This document shows, piece after piece, positions 48,575 to 57,011 of a stretch of DNA of 64,000 nt (the first letter of the stretch is position 1; the number at the start of each line of letters is the position of its first letter). The DNA is from UBA5158 sp040389045. GTDB taxonomy: Bacteria; Pseudomonadota; Gammaproteobacteria; DSM-16500. Where the stretch lies: NCBI GenBank assembly GCA_040389045.1, contig JAZKAT010000015.1, positions 1 through 64,000 of the forward strand, in the 5' to 3' direction. The notes under the pieces are model-generated. The model worked only from the letters and a program-made list of their open reading frames with translations, was not told the origin of the DNA and did no database searches. The translations under genes were made by a program, and so were the position numbers.

Positions 48575-49787
48575 TACCTTGTCCTTTCATTGCGTTTTTT
48601 AATGGGAGTTCCAAGGCAAATCGTACACCACCTTCTTTACGGTTCTCCGCCATTATTTTACCGTCATACTTTGAAAGAATTTCTTTTGCCATGGCAATAT
48701 TTAAGCGTTTCTGATTAATACTTTGATAGGGCACATCAAAATTTAAAATTGACTGAAACATGGTAGTCACTTCACCATCGGTAAGTCGCTCACCAGAATC
48801 TTCAAAAATAATTTGAATTTTATTATCCGCCGATTGCGTCACAATCTTGAGCGTGCCATTGGTTTGCGATTTCAAGGCATCCGTGATATTCAAAATCAAA
48901 CTCACTAAAGCTTGTTGAATTATTTCTGGATCAAGCTCAAGCGTTGGTAAATCAGCGGCTAAATCTGTGGTGACTTTTACTTCTTTTAATGTAGTCTGGC
49001 AAATCGACAACACTTGATTAATAATGTCATTAATTTTGCAGGTCGTGATTTTATGGGGATATTGCATGGAATCCGCTTGCAGACTCTTAATAACTTCGAC
49101 TATATGTCCCAGGCTAATGTGCAAATCACGTATTCTATGGATAGCATCGAAAGCTTTGGTTTTTTCTTCCTCGGTAATTTTGGCGGGATCTGTTTCATAA
49201 AGTGGCGTAATGACTTCACGTATTTCTTTGGAAATACTTAGCACTAGCACACCTAACATAACCAGCATATCCGTATGTTGTACTAACTGACGCGCGCGTT
49301 CTTGCGCCAATGCTTCCATGGTCTGCGCGTAATTTTGTAATTTTCTATTTTGTTCGGCAAGTTCGATTTCAAAACGAATAATGCGTGTACCTACCGACAA
49401 TCGACTGCGTAATTCAGCCATGTTAAAAGGTTTCGACAGAAATTCATCGGCGCCTGCTTCAAGTCCTTTAATAATATTAGCGGTACCAGCAACTTGAGTG
49501 AGTAGAATGATGTAGGGACGAAAAACATTATCGAGTTTGAGACGTCGACATAAATCAATGCCATCTAATTTAGGCATCAACCAATCTAATATAATTAAGC
49601 GCGGCGCATCGGCTGCCTGCAACAGATCCCATGCCTCTTCGCCATCCTTCGCTTCTATAACGGTATATCCCCATTGCGAAATGGCGGCACGCAACAATAC
49701 ACGAGTTGGTGGATCATCGTCGGCAATCAATACTTTTAACATCTCGATATTTTGCAGCGCTTCTTTCGGTTGGTTTAAACTTTCCAT
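48567..49787 (-). CDS. Receiver-domain protein with degenerate kinase module
   Basis: A 406-residue cytosolic protein. Residues 17-135 are a receiver domain with the acidic pair Ala-Asp-Asp-Asp, the phosphate-accepting Asp in Leu-Asp-Trp-Leu-Met-Pro, and Lys in Ser-Lys-Pro-Phe. After a coiled coil, a HisKA-like segment reads Ser-Ile-Ser-Lys-Glu-Ile-Arg-Glu, with Lys where the phosphorylated His should be. The HATPase-like end keeps Asn-Ile-Thr-Asp-Ala-Leu but has Asp-Ser-Gly-Glu-Arg in place of Asp-x-Gly-x-Gly and lacks a normal G2 loop. It is therefore probably a pseudokinase or scaffold that feeds or tunes the hybrid kinase, whose gene it overlaps by 8 bases. GAGGAT precedes the ATG. Confidence 0.85.
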   Translation of the reverse strand: MESLNQPKEALQNIEMLKVLIADDDPPTRVLLRAAISQWGYTVIEAKDGEEAWDLLQAADAPRLIILDWLMPKLDGIDLCRRLKLDNVFRPYIILLTQVAGTANIIKGLEAGADEFLSKPFNMAELRSRLSVGTRIIRFEIELAEQNRKLQNYAQTMEALAQERARQLVQHTDMLVMLGVLVLSISKEIREVITPLYETDPAKITEEEKTKAFDAIHRIRDLHISLGHIVEVIKSLQADSMQYPHKITTCKINDIINQVLSICQTTLKEVKVTTDLAADLPTLELDPEIIQQALVSLILNITDALKSQTNGTLKIVTQSADNKIQIIFEDSGERLTDGEVTTMFQSILNFDVPYQSINQKRLNIAMAKEILSKYDGKIMAENRKEGGVRFALELPLKNAMKGQGND

Positions 49788-49996
49788 ACCGGTATCCTCG
49801 CCAGCAATCGAAACCTTGAAAAAGCACTTGTTTCTATACCATTATTTTAACATTTATCAGTGGATATAGGGTGGTGAATAATAATTATATCAATAAAATC
49901 ATGATGTTATCATTGTATGTGCATATTTCGACCATTCCTATCCTTGCATGTTGGGCATTATCCCGTTATAACTTGCTTCTTTTTGCCGGAACCAGC

Positions 49997-51208
49997 ATGC
50001 AAAACCAGTTTAGTAGTCATCTTGTCAAACAACATGCCACCCTTCCCGCCAGGGTCATGAAAATGACTACGCCACACGGGGAAGTCATTACTCCCGCATT
50101 TATGCCGGTGGGCACGCGCGCCTATGTAAACCACATGACTGTCGCGGAGTTAGCCAGTGCTGGCAGTCAAATAATTTTGGGCGGCAATACCTATCACATG
50201 TTATGTTCACCCGGTATGGAAATCATTTATGCTGCGGGAGGCATGCATAAATTTATGAATTGGCACCTGCCTATGCTGACTGATAGCGGTGGGTTTCAAG
50301 TTTTTAGCTTATCGAAAAACGGTAAAATTTGTAAAATCGATGACAATGGCGCGCGCTTCAAGCACCCTACATCGGGACAACTCATACATTTAACACCAGA
50401 AAGTTCCATCGCCACTCAAAAAACCATAGGCGCAGATATCATCATGGCTTTTGATGAATGCACACCTGAGCTGGGTGGACACGAAGCTGCCGTAGCGGCA
50501 ATGGAACGGACGCACCGCTGGTTACTACAATCCAAAACCGCACATGAGCAGAACACCGACTCTGTTTATGGTTTCAAACAAGCATTATTCGGCATTATTC
50601 AGGGCGGCAGCCATAGGGATTTGCGGGAACTCAGCACTGAATTTATTCTCAAAGCCGAATTAGATGGCATTGCCATCGGTGGCGAAGTCATTGGTTTTGA
50701 CATGCAGAAAACTGTGGAGGTTATTGATTGGGTACGGCCCGCATTACCCGACAATAAAATTCGTTATACCATGGGTGTAGGATTGAATCCGCAAGACTTG
50801 CTTGATGTAGTCGCTCGCGGCATTGATATTTTTGATTGCGTAGCTCCTACGCGTAACGCCCGTCATGGCGCATTGTATGTGGGAAATGTGGTGCCAAAAG
50901 ATAACTGGCTAAACTTTGAAAGTGACGTGGAGAGAAATCGTATCCTTATTAAAAAAAGTATTTATGCAAAAGATGACACACCCATCATGGACAACTGTGG
51001 CTGCTTCACTTGTAAAAATTACGCCAAATCTTATTTGCATTTTCTCTTTAAAGAAAAATCATCCGCTTATAGTCACCTGGCGTGTATTCACAACATTCAT
51101 GTCATGCATGATGCCTGTGATAAAATGCGGGAGTTGATTATGGCTGACAACACGGTCATACCGCATTCTCCACTGGCATCTTGTGCTCCTGCTGCAGTCT
51201 ATCCATAA
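49997..51208 (+). CDS. tgt: tRNA-guanine transglycosylase
   Basis: A 403-residue queuine tRNA-ribosyltransferase that puts preQ1 in place of guanine-34 in tRNAs with GUN anticodons. Marks: Asp-Ser-Gly-Gly-Phe-Gln-Val-Phe-Ser-Leu, Gly-Gly-x-x-x-Gly-like Gly-Ile-Ile-Gln-Gly-Gly, the nucleophile in Phe-Asp-Cys-Val-Ala-Pro-Thr-Arg-Asn-Ala-Arg-His-Gly, and the zinc site Cys-Gly-Cys-x-x-Cys plus a distal His. ATG 49997 is where homology begins (GGAA upstream); the frame is open to 49871. The last 17 or so residues go beyond the family and overlap the convergent MATE gene by 53 bases. Confidence 0.93.
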   Translation: MQNQFSSHLVKQHATLPARVMKMTTPHGEVITPAFMPVGTRAYVNHMTVAELASAGSQIILGGNTYHMLCSPGMEIIYAAGGMHKFMNWHLPMLTDSGGFQVFSLSKNGKICKIDDNGARFKHPTSGQLIHLTPESSIATQKTIGADIIMAFDECTPELGGHEAAVAAMERTHRWLLQSKTAHEQNTDSVYGFKQALFGIIQGGSHRDLRELSTEFILKAELDGIAIGGEVIGFDMQKTVEVIDWVRPALPDNKIRYTMGVGLNPQDLLDVVARGIDIFDCVAPTRNARHGALYVGNVVPKDNWLNFESDVERNRILIKKSIYAKDDTPIMDNCGCFTCKNYAKSYLHFLFKEKSSAYSHLACIHNIHVMHDACDKMRELIMADNTVIPHSPLASCAPAAVYP

Positions 51209-52568
51209 TCCTGAATTGCTGACGCATCTTGACCCGGAAACGAAATACTAACATCGTAATACCCACTGTCGCGCCCACTAACGTACCTAACCACAAACCC
51301 TGGCCACCTAAATTAAATTGGTTTGCCAGCAAATAGCCTAATGGTAATGAAACTACCCAAAAGCTAATAATTGAAACCAGCAAGGTGTAGCGGGTATCTT
51401 TTAAACCACGCAGCGCGCCAAATAAAATAAAACGCACCGCTTCCAGCATTTCAAATACGCCACATAACATCAGCATTTTAACGGCATAACCCACAATTAC
51501 GGTATTTTGCGGAAGATGAATATTAAGATCGAGCGCAATCAGCTTTTCTGGAATTATCCAGTAACACATTGCCACTACAAACATAAAACTTAAGGCAAAA
51601 CCAATTCCAATATAAGCTGCGCGTTCCGCTTGTGCCGGATGATTTGCACCTAAAGCATGGCCCATACGCACGGTAACCGCCTGCGCAATGGAAAAAGTCA
51701 TTATCGATGTTTGCCCCATGAATTGCAGTGCGATTTGATTGGCGGCTAACTCTTCACTGCTGATGCGTCCCATTAACAATGTCAACACCAGAAAAAAGGC
51801 GATTTCTATGCAATACATCATGCCCATGGGTAAACCGATTTGACAAAGTTCTTTTAGATAACGCGTTTCTCTTAATAAGATTAGCGCTTTAAAATAACGA
51901 CGATAATTCTGGTTCACGACCATATAAACGATGAGTAACAATGTTGAAACCCAATAAGCCAGCGCTGTTCCCCAGCCTATCCCACCCATCCCTAATGCTG
52001 GAAACCCAAACTTGCCGAAGATCAATCCGTAATTAAAAAAGATATTCAACGGTACCCACATTAATGAAAAAATCAACGTAGTACGGGTATGGCCCAAGCC
52101 AATTAAAAATTGCAATAACATCAAGCCAACGAAATCAGGCAGCAACGCCCAGGATAAGCCGTGGAGATAATCCCTGGCGTAAACAACCATAGTCGCATCC
52201 TGGCCAATGAATAATAACAGCGGTACGATATTTTTTAATATTATGTACGCAGGCACCACCATCAGAATGGAAAGCACTAAACCATCAAATAATACCTGGA
52301 CAATACCTTTTTCATCTTTCATACCATGCTTTTGAGAAATCAGTACACTAATAGAAGTTAACGTGCCCCAAAGTATCACCATCAAAGTGAAAAAAATCCA
52401 TTGCACCACAGCACCCGCCGCAAGTTCCTTAGTACCAAGGTGAGCGAGAAATAAAGTCGAAAAAAACCCTACAGAAGATTCAATGAATCCTGTTAATACT
52501 AACGGAATTAGTAATTTAAATAATTTGTTAATTTCCCACGGGGAAAATTTTGTATAGAGTGATGCCAT
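51156..52568 (-). CDS. MATE family multidrug exporter
   Basis: A 470-residue multidrug and toxin extrusion protein with 12 predicted membrane helices in two similar halves (NorM type). Typical elements: Ile-Pro-Leu-Val-Leu-Thr-Gly at helix 1, Gly-Thr-Lys-Glu-Leu-Ala-Ala-Gly-Ala, Gln-Thr-Ser-Ile-Met-Thr-Phe-Ser-Ile-Ala-Gln-Ala in the second half and Gly-Leu-Lys-Asp-Thr-Arg-Tyr. It exports cationic compounds with sodium or protons. GGAAAAATT precedes the ATG. Its 3' end overlaps tgt by 53 bases. Confidence 0.92.
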   Translation of the reverse strand: MASLYTKFSPWEINKLFKLLIPLVLTGFIESSVGFFSTLFLAHLGTKELAAGAVVQWIFFTLMVILWGTLTSISVLISQKHGMKDEKGIVQVLFDGLVLSILMVVPAYIILKNIVPLLLFIGQDATMVVYARDYLHGLSWALLPDFVGLMLLQFLIGLGHTRTTLIFSLMWVPLNIFFNYGLIFGKFGFPALGMGGIGWGTALAYWVSTLLLIVYMVVNQNYRRYFKALILLRETRYLKELCQIGLPMGMMYCIEIAFFLVLTLLMGRISSEELAANQIALQFMGQTSIMTFSIAQAVTVRMGHALGANHPAQAERAAYIGIGFALSFMFVVAMCYWIIPEKLIALDLNIHLPQNTVIVGYAVKMLMLCGVFEMLEAVRFILFGALRGLKDTRYTLLVSIISFWVVSLPLGYLLANQFNLGGQGLWLGTLVGATVGITMLVFRFRVKMRQQFRIMDRLQQEHKMPVENAV

Positions 52569-52661
52569 AATTTTTCCAATAAGATCGCTGCCATTCCTTT
52601 TTAAAGGAATGGCAGTTTATGCTAAAACAAAATATATTACGCGAGTACTGAACGGGAAAAA

Positions 52662-52982
52662 TTAACCCCATTCTCCAAAATCAAAACCAATAACGCCCTT
52701 TTGACCTCCCGCAGACATTTTTAATATCTTGTCTTTTACGGGATGTGTTACTGAGTCATTTAAAAATGAATCGCGGGCAATTTCATCCTGAAAATCAATT
52801 GAAAATCCATGAGTAAATGGCTGAGTGCTTTTATTGCGATCGTAAAAAAAACAGGTACCGCCCGTAATCGCGAGAATACCGTTAAGTTTTCCGGTCAAAC
52901 CAATTATGTCAGTGAAAACGGTTTCTACATCTTGCTTTGAGACATCTGGCTTGAGCTTGAATAATACAGTATGTCTTATCAT
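52662..52982 (-). CDS. Dabb family stress-responsive alpha/beta-barrel protein
   Basis: A 106-residue protein beginning Met-Ile-Arg-His-Thr-Val-Leu-Phe-Lys-Leu-Lys, with a central His-Gly-Phe-Ser-Ile-Asp-Phe and Tyr/Phe-x-x-His-Pro-Val element: the ferredoxin-like Dabb (stress-responsive A/B barrel) fold, which usually dimerises. The biological role is generally unknown. ATG 52982 follows AGGA; the longer frame to 53009 has no homology. It is the gene upstream of the MATE exporter, 94 bases away. Confidence 0.82.
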   Translation of the reverse strand: MIRHTVLFKLKPDVSKQDVETVFTDIIGLTGKLNGILAITGGTCFFYDRNKSTQPFTHGFSIDFQDEIARDSFLNDSVTHPVKDKILKMSAGGQKGVIGFDFGEWG

Positions 52983-53174
52983 AGTGATATTCCTTATATA
53001 CTGTTTCAACCACTTGCCGGGATATGTCTGCTTAATTTTTTAGCATAATGCGATGTTTATTTCACTGTACTATCTTCCCAGTATAAACTATTAGTCGAAA
53101 CGGGGATACGCTGAAATAATAAATAAATTAATCATATACTTATATTACTTCTTTTTAACAAGACGACAATCTCC

Positions 53175-53180
53175 TATAAT
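53175..53180 (+). promoter_or_regulatory. Candidate -10 box of ychJ
   Basis: Perfect TATAAT, 27 bases before the start of the ychJ gene; the -35 region 17 bases upstream (TTTTTA) is poor. Weak call. Confidence 0.3.
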
Positions 53181-53206
53181 ATATTTCAATATTTACCGAG
53201 GGTTAT

Positions 53207-53635
53207 ATGACCCATAATCGTCTCGCCACTACCCAGTGCCCCTGCGGATTACCAAACAATTACGATGCCTGTTGCGGCGTTTTCATTGCCGGTAAAGCAC
53301 TGCCCCCAACCCCCGAAGCATTAATGCGTTCGCGCTATACTGCTTTTGCTAAAGCCAATATTGAATACATTATTGATACCATGAAAGCACCTGCGGCTAC
53401 GGGTTTCAATCCAGAACAAGCACGGACCTGGGCACTTACCAATACCTGGCTGGGCTTGGAAGTTAAAAACAGTTCTGCGCAAACTAAGCGGGGTTACGTT
53501 GAATTTTTAGCGCATTTTAGCCGCGACGGCAAAGCCGATTATTTGCATGAAATAAGTGAATTTCGTAAAGATGATGGTAAATGGTTTTATATTGACGGTG
53601 AAGGCCCAAGGAAGCGCTCAAGCCTGACTAAATAA
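53207..53635 (+). CDS. ychJ: YchJ family protein (SEC-C-like metal-binding)
   Basis: A 142-residue protein. The N-terminal Cys-Pro-Cys-Gly-x10-Cys-Cys forms the zinc-binding SEC-C-like knuckle, followed by Ala-x-x-Leu-Met-Arg-Ser-Arg-Tyr-Thr-Ala-Phe, the strongest YchJ/UPF0225 mark, and an NTF2-like fold with Trp-Leu-Gly-Leu-Glu-Val and Val-Glu-Phe-Leu-Ala-His-Phe. Function is unknown. GAGGG precedes the ATG. The cupin gene follows by 18 bases and may be on the same transcript. Confidence 0.9.
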   Translation: MTHNRLATTQCPCGLPNNYDACCGVFIAGKALPPTPEALMRSRYTAFAKANIEYIIDTMKAPAATGFNPEQARTWALTNTWLGLEVKNSSAQTKRGYVEFLAHFSRDGKADYLHEISEFRKDDGKWFYIDGEGPRKRSSLTK

Positions 53636-53653
53636 TTTTTCAAGGAGCGTAAG

Positions 53654-54076
53654 ATGAAACAAATCACTAGCAGCAATTTTCTTATCTTTATTTTCCTTTT
53701 ATTGTTTGCGCCACAGCTTTTGGCTGCAGACTTACCATGGCAAGACATGAAAGATTTTCCGCCCGGGGCGAAAGTTGAAGTGATTAGTGGCGATCCTGCG
53801 CAAACAGGCGCATTTACCCTGCGGATGAAATTACCGCCTAATTATATTGTACCCGCCCACTCACATCGCTGCTCGTCTAAGGCCACGGTTATTTCTGGCG
53901 TGTATTATATTGGTACGGGCAATGTTGCTGATGGCAATATCGGTAAACCATTTAGTGCAGGCAATTCATTTGTTATTCCCGCAAATAATAAGCATTATGG
54001 CTGGACCAAGAAAGGGGCTGTACTACAAATTGAAGCAACGGGCCCGTGGGATATTGATTATGCGGCTAATGGATGA
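53654..54076 (+). CDS. Secreted cupin-domain protein
   Basis: A 140-residue single-domain cupin with a signal peptide (cut after Leu-Leu-Ala-Ala, about residue 25). Metal-binding residues are suggested by Pro-Ala-His-Ser-His in strand block 1 and Asn-Lys-His-Tyr in block 2. The mature part begins Asp-Leu-Pro-Trp-Gln-Asp-Met. Periplasmic cupins of this size are of unknown function. AAGGAG precedes the ATG. A perfect hairpin follows the stop. Confidence 0.82.
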   Translation: MKQITSSNFLIFIFLLLFAPQLLAADLPWQDMKDFPPGAKVEVISGDPAQTGAFTLRMKLPPNYIVPAHSHRCSSKATVISGVYYIGTGNVADGNIGKPFSAGNSFVIPANNKHYGWTKKGAVLQIEATGPWDIDYAANG

Positions 54077-54083
54077 GTCCACG

Positions 54084-54111
54084 TGTTATGCCAGCGAAAG
54101 CTGGCATAACA
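54084..54111 (+). terminator. Bidirectional terminator hairpin with GAAA loop
   Basis: TGTTATGCCAGC and GCTGGCATAACA form a perfect 12-bp stem closed by a stable GAAA loop, between the converging cupin and acetyltransferase genes. The TTAACTTT after it on the plus strand is a weak T-run. The stem shares ATGCCAGC with the REP arm at 6700-6729. Confidence 0.65.
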
Positions 54112-54118
54112 GTTAACT

Positions 54119-54628
54119 TTAATTAACACTTATTCTATATTCGATTTCTTTAGCCGTATGTCCTTCATCTGAATTTTTCACCACCGGTGTAGCGAGAAAT
54201 CCCAAACTTTCATAAAAACTTTTCATTTGATTATTTTCTTCTAGTACCCAAATGGCGGCTTCTTGATAACCATTTTTTTTGATTTCGGCCAGGGCTGCGT
54301 TACACAATAGTGGGCCAATATTTTGTTGTAATGAACTTTTATTTAGATAGAAGGCGTTTATTTCAGCAATTTGAGTGCCATCCGTATGCATGCGAAAACC
54401 CACAAAACCCAAGGCTTCATGTTCATCTTCGGCGATAAGTACCTGGTATCCCTGTTCAAATTGCAGGGCTAAGCGTTTTTTGAGTGCTCTGCAGAAAGCA
54501 TTATTGATTGCCTGATCTAATTTTTCATTACAAAAATTAGTTTGCCAGGCGGTAATTTGGATTTCCGCGATTGCGTCTATATCATACGCCTTGGCTGGTC
54601 GAATTTTTACTGCTAATTTATTTTCCAT
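54119..54628 (-). CDS. GNAT family N-acetyltransferase
   Basis: A 169-residue GCN5-related acetyltransferase: Ile-Arg-Pro-Ala-x-x-x-Asp at the N-terminus, Gly-Phe-Val-Gly-Phe-Arg in the central beta strand, the acetyl-CoA-binding region around Gln-Gln-Asn-Ile-Gly-Pro-Leu-Leu (a weak form of Gln-x-x-Gly-x-Gly/Ala), then Trp-Val-Leu-Glu-Glu-Asn-Asn-Gln-Met-Lys-Ser-Phe-Tyr-Glu-Ser-Leu-Gly-Phe. Substrate unknown. AGGGA precedes the ATG. It follows the LuxR gene by 95 bases. Confidence 0.87.
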   Translation of the reverse strand: MENKLAVKIRPAKAYDIDAIAEIQITAWQTNFCNEKLDQAINNAFCRALKKRLALQFEQGYQVLIAEDEHEALGFVGFRMHTDGTQIAEINAFYLNKSSLQQNIGPLLCNAALAEIKKNGYQEAAIWVLEENNQMKSFYESLGFLATPVVKNSDEGHTAKEIEYRISVN

Positions 54629-54723
54629 AATTTTTCCCTAAGTGCTGACCACATTCCTAAGGAAAATATATTACGTGAAGAAATCGGTTGAAAATAGGGT
54701 AGAAAATACCCTAATGAAGGGGG

Positions 54724-55476
54724 TTAAAATATATTAATGATTTTATCAATTAAATCAGATTTTGAAGATGCTCCAACTTTACGTTTTGCGTTTTCAATAT
54801 AATGTTCCACGGTACGATGTGATAACCCGAGCTGGGTGGCAATTTCTTTCGACGTTTTAGCTCGTACCAATAGTTTCAATACATCTCTTTCACGCCGGGT
54901 AAAGTAATTTTCCGTTGGCAATGGCAGCAAGTTGCCAGCGAAATCTGATGAGGGAGAACTTAACAATTGGGTTTTTGCCAAAATGGCCAGCGCATTCCCC
55001 AAGGAATAAAAAGGATAACAATCCGGTATCATTGAGAACCCCACAATACCAACTATTCTATTTTTATCATACCAGGGAAATTTAAAGCTTAATGCCTGTA
55101 AACCAAATACTTTTTCGTTAAATATGTCTTCTTCAAATACTTTCATCTTATTGCTTTTAAAAACGCCTTTATCGTTTTCCATCAGCATAGCCGCTTGATG
55201 GTGTGGCCAGATATCACTGAGTGATTTATCGATTGCCATACGTTGCGACCCAAAACCTGTTGTTTCCGCTGCGATAGAATTTATGCTGCAAATATTACTG
55301 TTTTGATTTAAGCAATAGACATTCATGGGGAGCGCTAACAAATCGCGCATGGTCAACTTATTTTCATCATCGGCACACGGGGGCTTGAGAATAATGCCAT
55401 TCCCTTTACGTTCGACGATCAGGTCATCGCTAATATCAGCTGCTTTCTTTAATATATCCATAAAAATCTTACCCAT
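54724..55476 (-). CDS. LuxR-type transcription regulator with PAS-like sensor
   Basis: A 250-residue regulator. Residues about 50-165 have a PAS-like layout (Val-Tyr-Cys-Leu-Asn-Gln-Asn, Trp-Tyr-Asp-Lys-Asn-Arg-Ile-Val-Gly-Ile-Val-Gly); residues 190-250 are a GerE/LuxR DNA-binding domain: Phe-Thr-Arg-Arg-Glu-Arg-Asp-Val-Leu-Lys-Leu-Leu, Ser-Lys-Glu-Ile-Ala, Ser-His-Arg-Thr-Val-Glu-x-His. Similar regulators without an autoinducer domain are common in Legionella. An alternative start, ATG 55461, may be used; neither has a strong ribosome binding site. Divergent from the transglycosylase-like gene; targets unknown. Confidence 0.88.
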   Translation of the reverse strand: MGKIFMDILKKAADISDDLIVERKGNGIILKPPCADDENKLTMRDLLALPMNVYCLNQNSNICSINSIAAETTGFGSQRMAIDKSLSDIWPHHQAAMLMENDKGVFKSNKMKVFEEDIFNEKVFGLQALSFKFPWYDKNRIVGIVGFSMIPDCYPFYSLGNALAILAKTQLLSSPSSDFAGNLLPLPTENYFTRRERDVLKLLVRAKTSKEIATQLGLSHRTVEHYIENAKRKVGASSKSDLIDKIINIF

Positions 55477-55638
55477 GCGTTGCTATGAGTATTAATAATA
55501 ATCCCATTTTCTTAAGAAATTCTTAGCATCTTGTTAAATAATTACCAAAAATTTTAAATACGGTTGAAATTTTAAAGGTAAAGTGCTAACTTTTGCAAGT
55601 TAAGCGACATCCTAAATACAAATACCCATGGAGTTAAG

Positions 55639-56238
55639 ATGATGATTAAGAGAATTGGTTTAAAATCACTATCTGTGGTGCTGATTTGTATCAGTCTTGT
55701 TGGGATGGCGTCAGCTTCTGCTAGCGATGACAATCAAGCGAGTATGACTACTCAAGAATTAACCGCGCTCATCAAACAAATAGACACACAGAATAACTTA
55801 CAAATCGCCGCAACTCCAGAAGTTCTTGCGACAATTAATCATATCCGTATGAATGAAGCTGCCCGTGCAAACATGCATATGGCCCTGGAAAATATTGATC
55901 AGCACAAATCTTATCTGCAAGCGCAATTGAAAAGACATGACTTACCAGCAGACTTACTGGCGCTGCCTCTTTTAGAACCAAATAAACAACACTCTTTTTC
56001 AACCACAACCCATACCTTGAATTTATTATATAACCGCTTTCAAAATTGGAAACTGGCTATCATTGCTTACAAATACGGCGAAGCGGCAACTAACAATTTG
56101 ATTGATGCCACTGGCTCGCATGATGCCTGGGAAATTGCTCGTGCGCCTCAAACACCGAAAGACTTGAAAAAGTTTTTGGCTTTATTCGATGCGTCAGTGA
56201 TTATCATGCATAACCCCTCTTTGGTGGCAGGGAGTTAG
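55639..56238 (+). CDS. Secreted degenerate lytic-transglycosylase-like protein
   Basis: A 199-residue protein with a signal peptide (cut after Ala-Ser-Ala, about residue 27). The second half resembles a shortened SLT/MltD domain: Leu-Pro-Ala-Asp-Leu-Leu-Ala-Leu-Pro-Leu-Leu-Glu-Pro-Asn, where lytic transglycosylases have Pro-x-x-Glu-Ser, and Asn-Trp-Lys-Leu-Ala-Ile-Ile-Ala-Tyr-Lys-Tyr-Gly-Glu where they have Trp-Leu-Leu-Ala-Leu-Ala-Ala-Tyr-Asn-x-Gly-Glu. The catalytic Glu is kept but the Ser after it is Pro, and the middle Gly-x-Met-Gln part is missing. A TTGAAA-17-TAACTT pair lies upstream and GGAGTT precedes the ATG. Activity on peptidoglycan is doubtful. Confidence 0.6.
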   Translation: MMIKRIGLKSLSVVLICISLVGMASASASDDNQASMTTQELTALIKQIDTQNNLQIAATPEVLATINHIRMNEAARANMHMALENIDQHKSYLQAQLKRHDLPADLLALPLLEPNKQHSFSTTTHTLNLLYNRFQNWKLAIIAYKYGEAATNNLIDATGSHDAWEIARAPQTPKDLKKFLALFDASVIIMHNPSLVAGS

Positions 56239-57011
56239 TAAATCACTTCAATCACTAAACCATCCTGGATAAACCGTTTTAACAAGGAAGCGGCGGTCAC
56301 TGCTGCCGCATCAGCGGCTACCCATTCACATAAACCTTCGCAAATTGTGGCGAAATTTTCTTGCGCCAACATAGCATCAATCATGAATTGATCGGGTGCC
56401 GCCAACGAATAAAACTGGACTTCTTGATGTTCCCGATAAATTAGCCAGGGAATAGTAAAATTATTTTTTTTCGGTTTTAATATTTTATTGTCGTGCGCTT
56501 TTTTCCACAGTGACACAACATTCCAGTTAAAATCCAGACGCCGTACACCCGGATGCAATTTGAAAACCATTTCTGGCCAGCGTTGGGGAGGAATGGCCGC
56601 CATGGTATTGAAATCAATACCTGCGATGTCGGCGGCATCGAAAGCTTCGGTTAACTGCCATTCGAATTCAGCCATTTCCAAAAGCCAGCTTTCTTTGGCG
56701 AAATAATTATTTTCACGCATAAATGTGGGCAACTGTTTGCCGAACCAGCGCACTGAACGAAATCGCGAAGGCGTTGCCATGATGTATTGTTTGCCTAGTT
56801 GATCAAACTGCTTGGCGCCTAACAATTTTTTTAAAATCTCATAATCACCGCTCAGCACTTCCAGCAATCTTAAGAAATAGGCATCACGATAAATTGCCAG
56901 GCGCGTTTCACTGGTGACTTGTGAAGTAGAAATGATATCTTGATAAATAGCGGTTTGATGTTGTAACAAATATTCCTGAAAATAATTCTGTAACACACTC
57001 AAGCTTCGCAT
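56235..57011 (-). CDS. bufC: DUF2063 partner protein of the MNIO enzyme (BufC/HvfC-like)
   Basis: A 258-residue protein of the DUF2063 (HvfC/BufC) family: N-terminal Leu-x-x-Leu/Val-Gln-x-x-Phe, Tyr-Arg-x-x-Tyr/Ala-x-x-Arg-Leu, Leu-x-x-Asp-Tyr-Glu-Ile-Leu, and Glu-Met-Ala-Glu-Phe-Glu-Trp. In bufferin and methanobactin-like systems the partner brings the precursor peptide to the DUF692 enzyme. It starts 13 bases inside the 3' end of the DUF692 gene, so the pair is coupled. Its stop codon overlaps the convergent transglycosylase-like gene by 4 bases. Confidence 0.88.
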   Translation of the reverse strand: MRSLSVLQNYFQEYLLQHQTAIYQDIISTSQVTSETRLAIYRDAYFLRLLEVLSGDYEILKKLLGAKQFDQLGKQYIMATPSRFRSVRWFGKQLPTFMRENNYFAKESWLLEMAEFEWQLTEAFDAADIAGIDFNTMAAIPPQRWPEMVFKLHPGVRRLDFNWNVVSLWKKAHDNKILKPKKNNFTIPWLIYREHQEVQFYSLAAPDQFMIDAMLAQENFATICEGLCEWVAADAAAVTAASLLKRFIQDGLVIEVIY

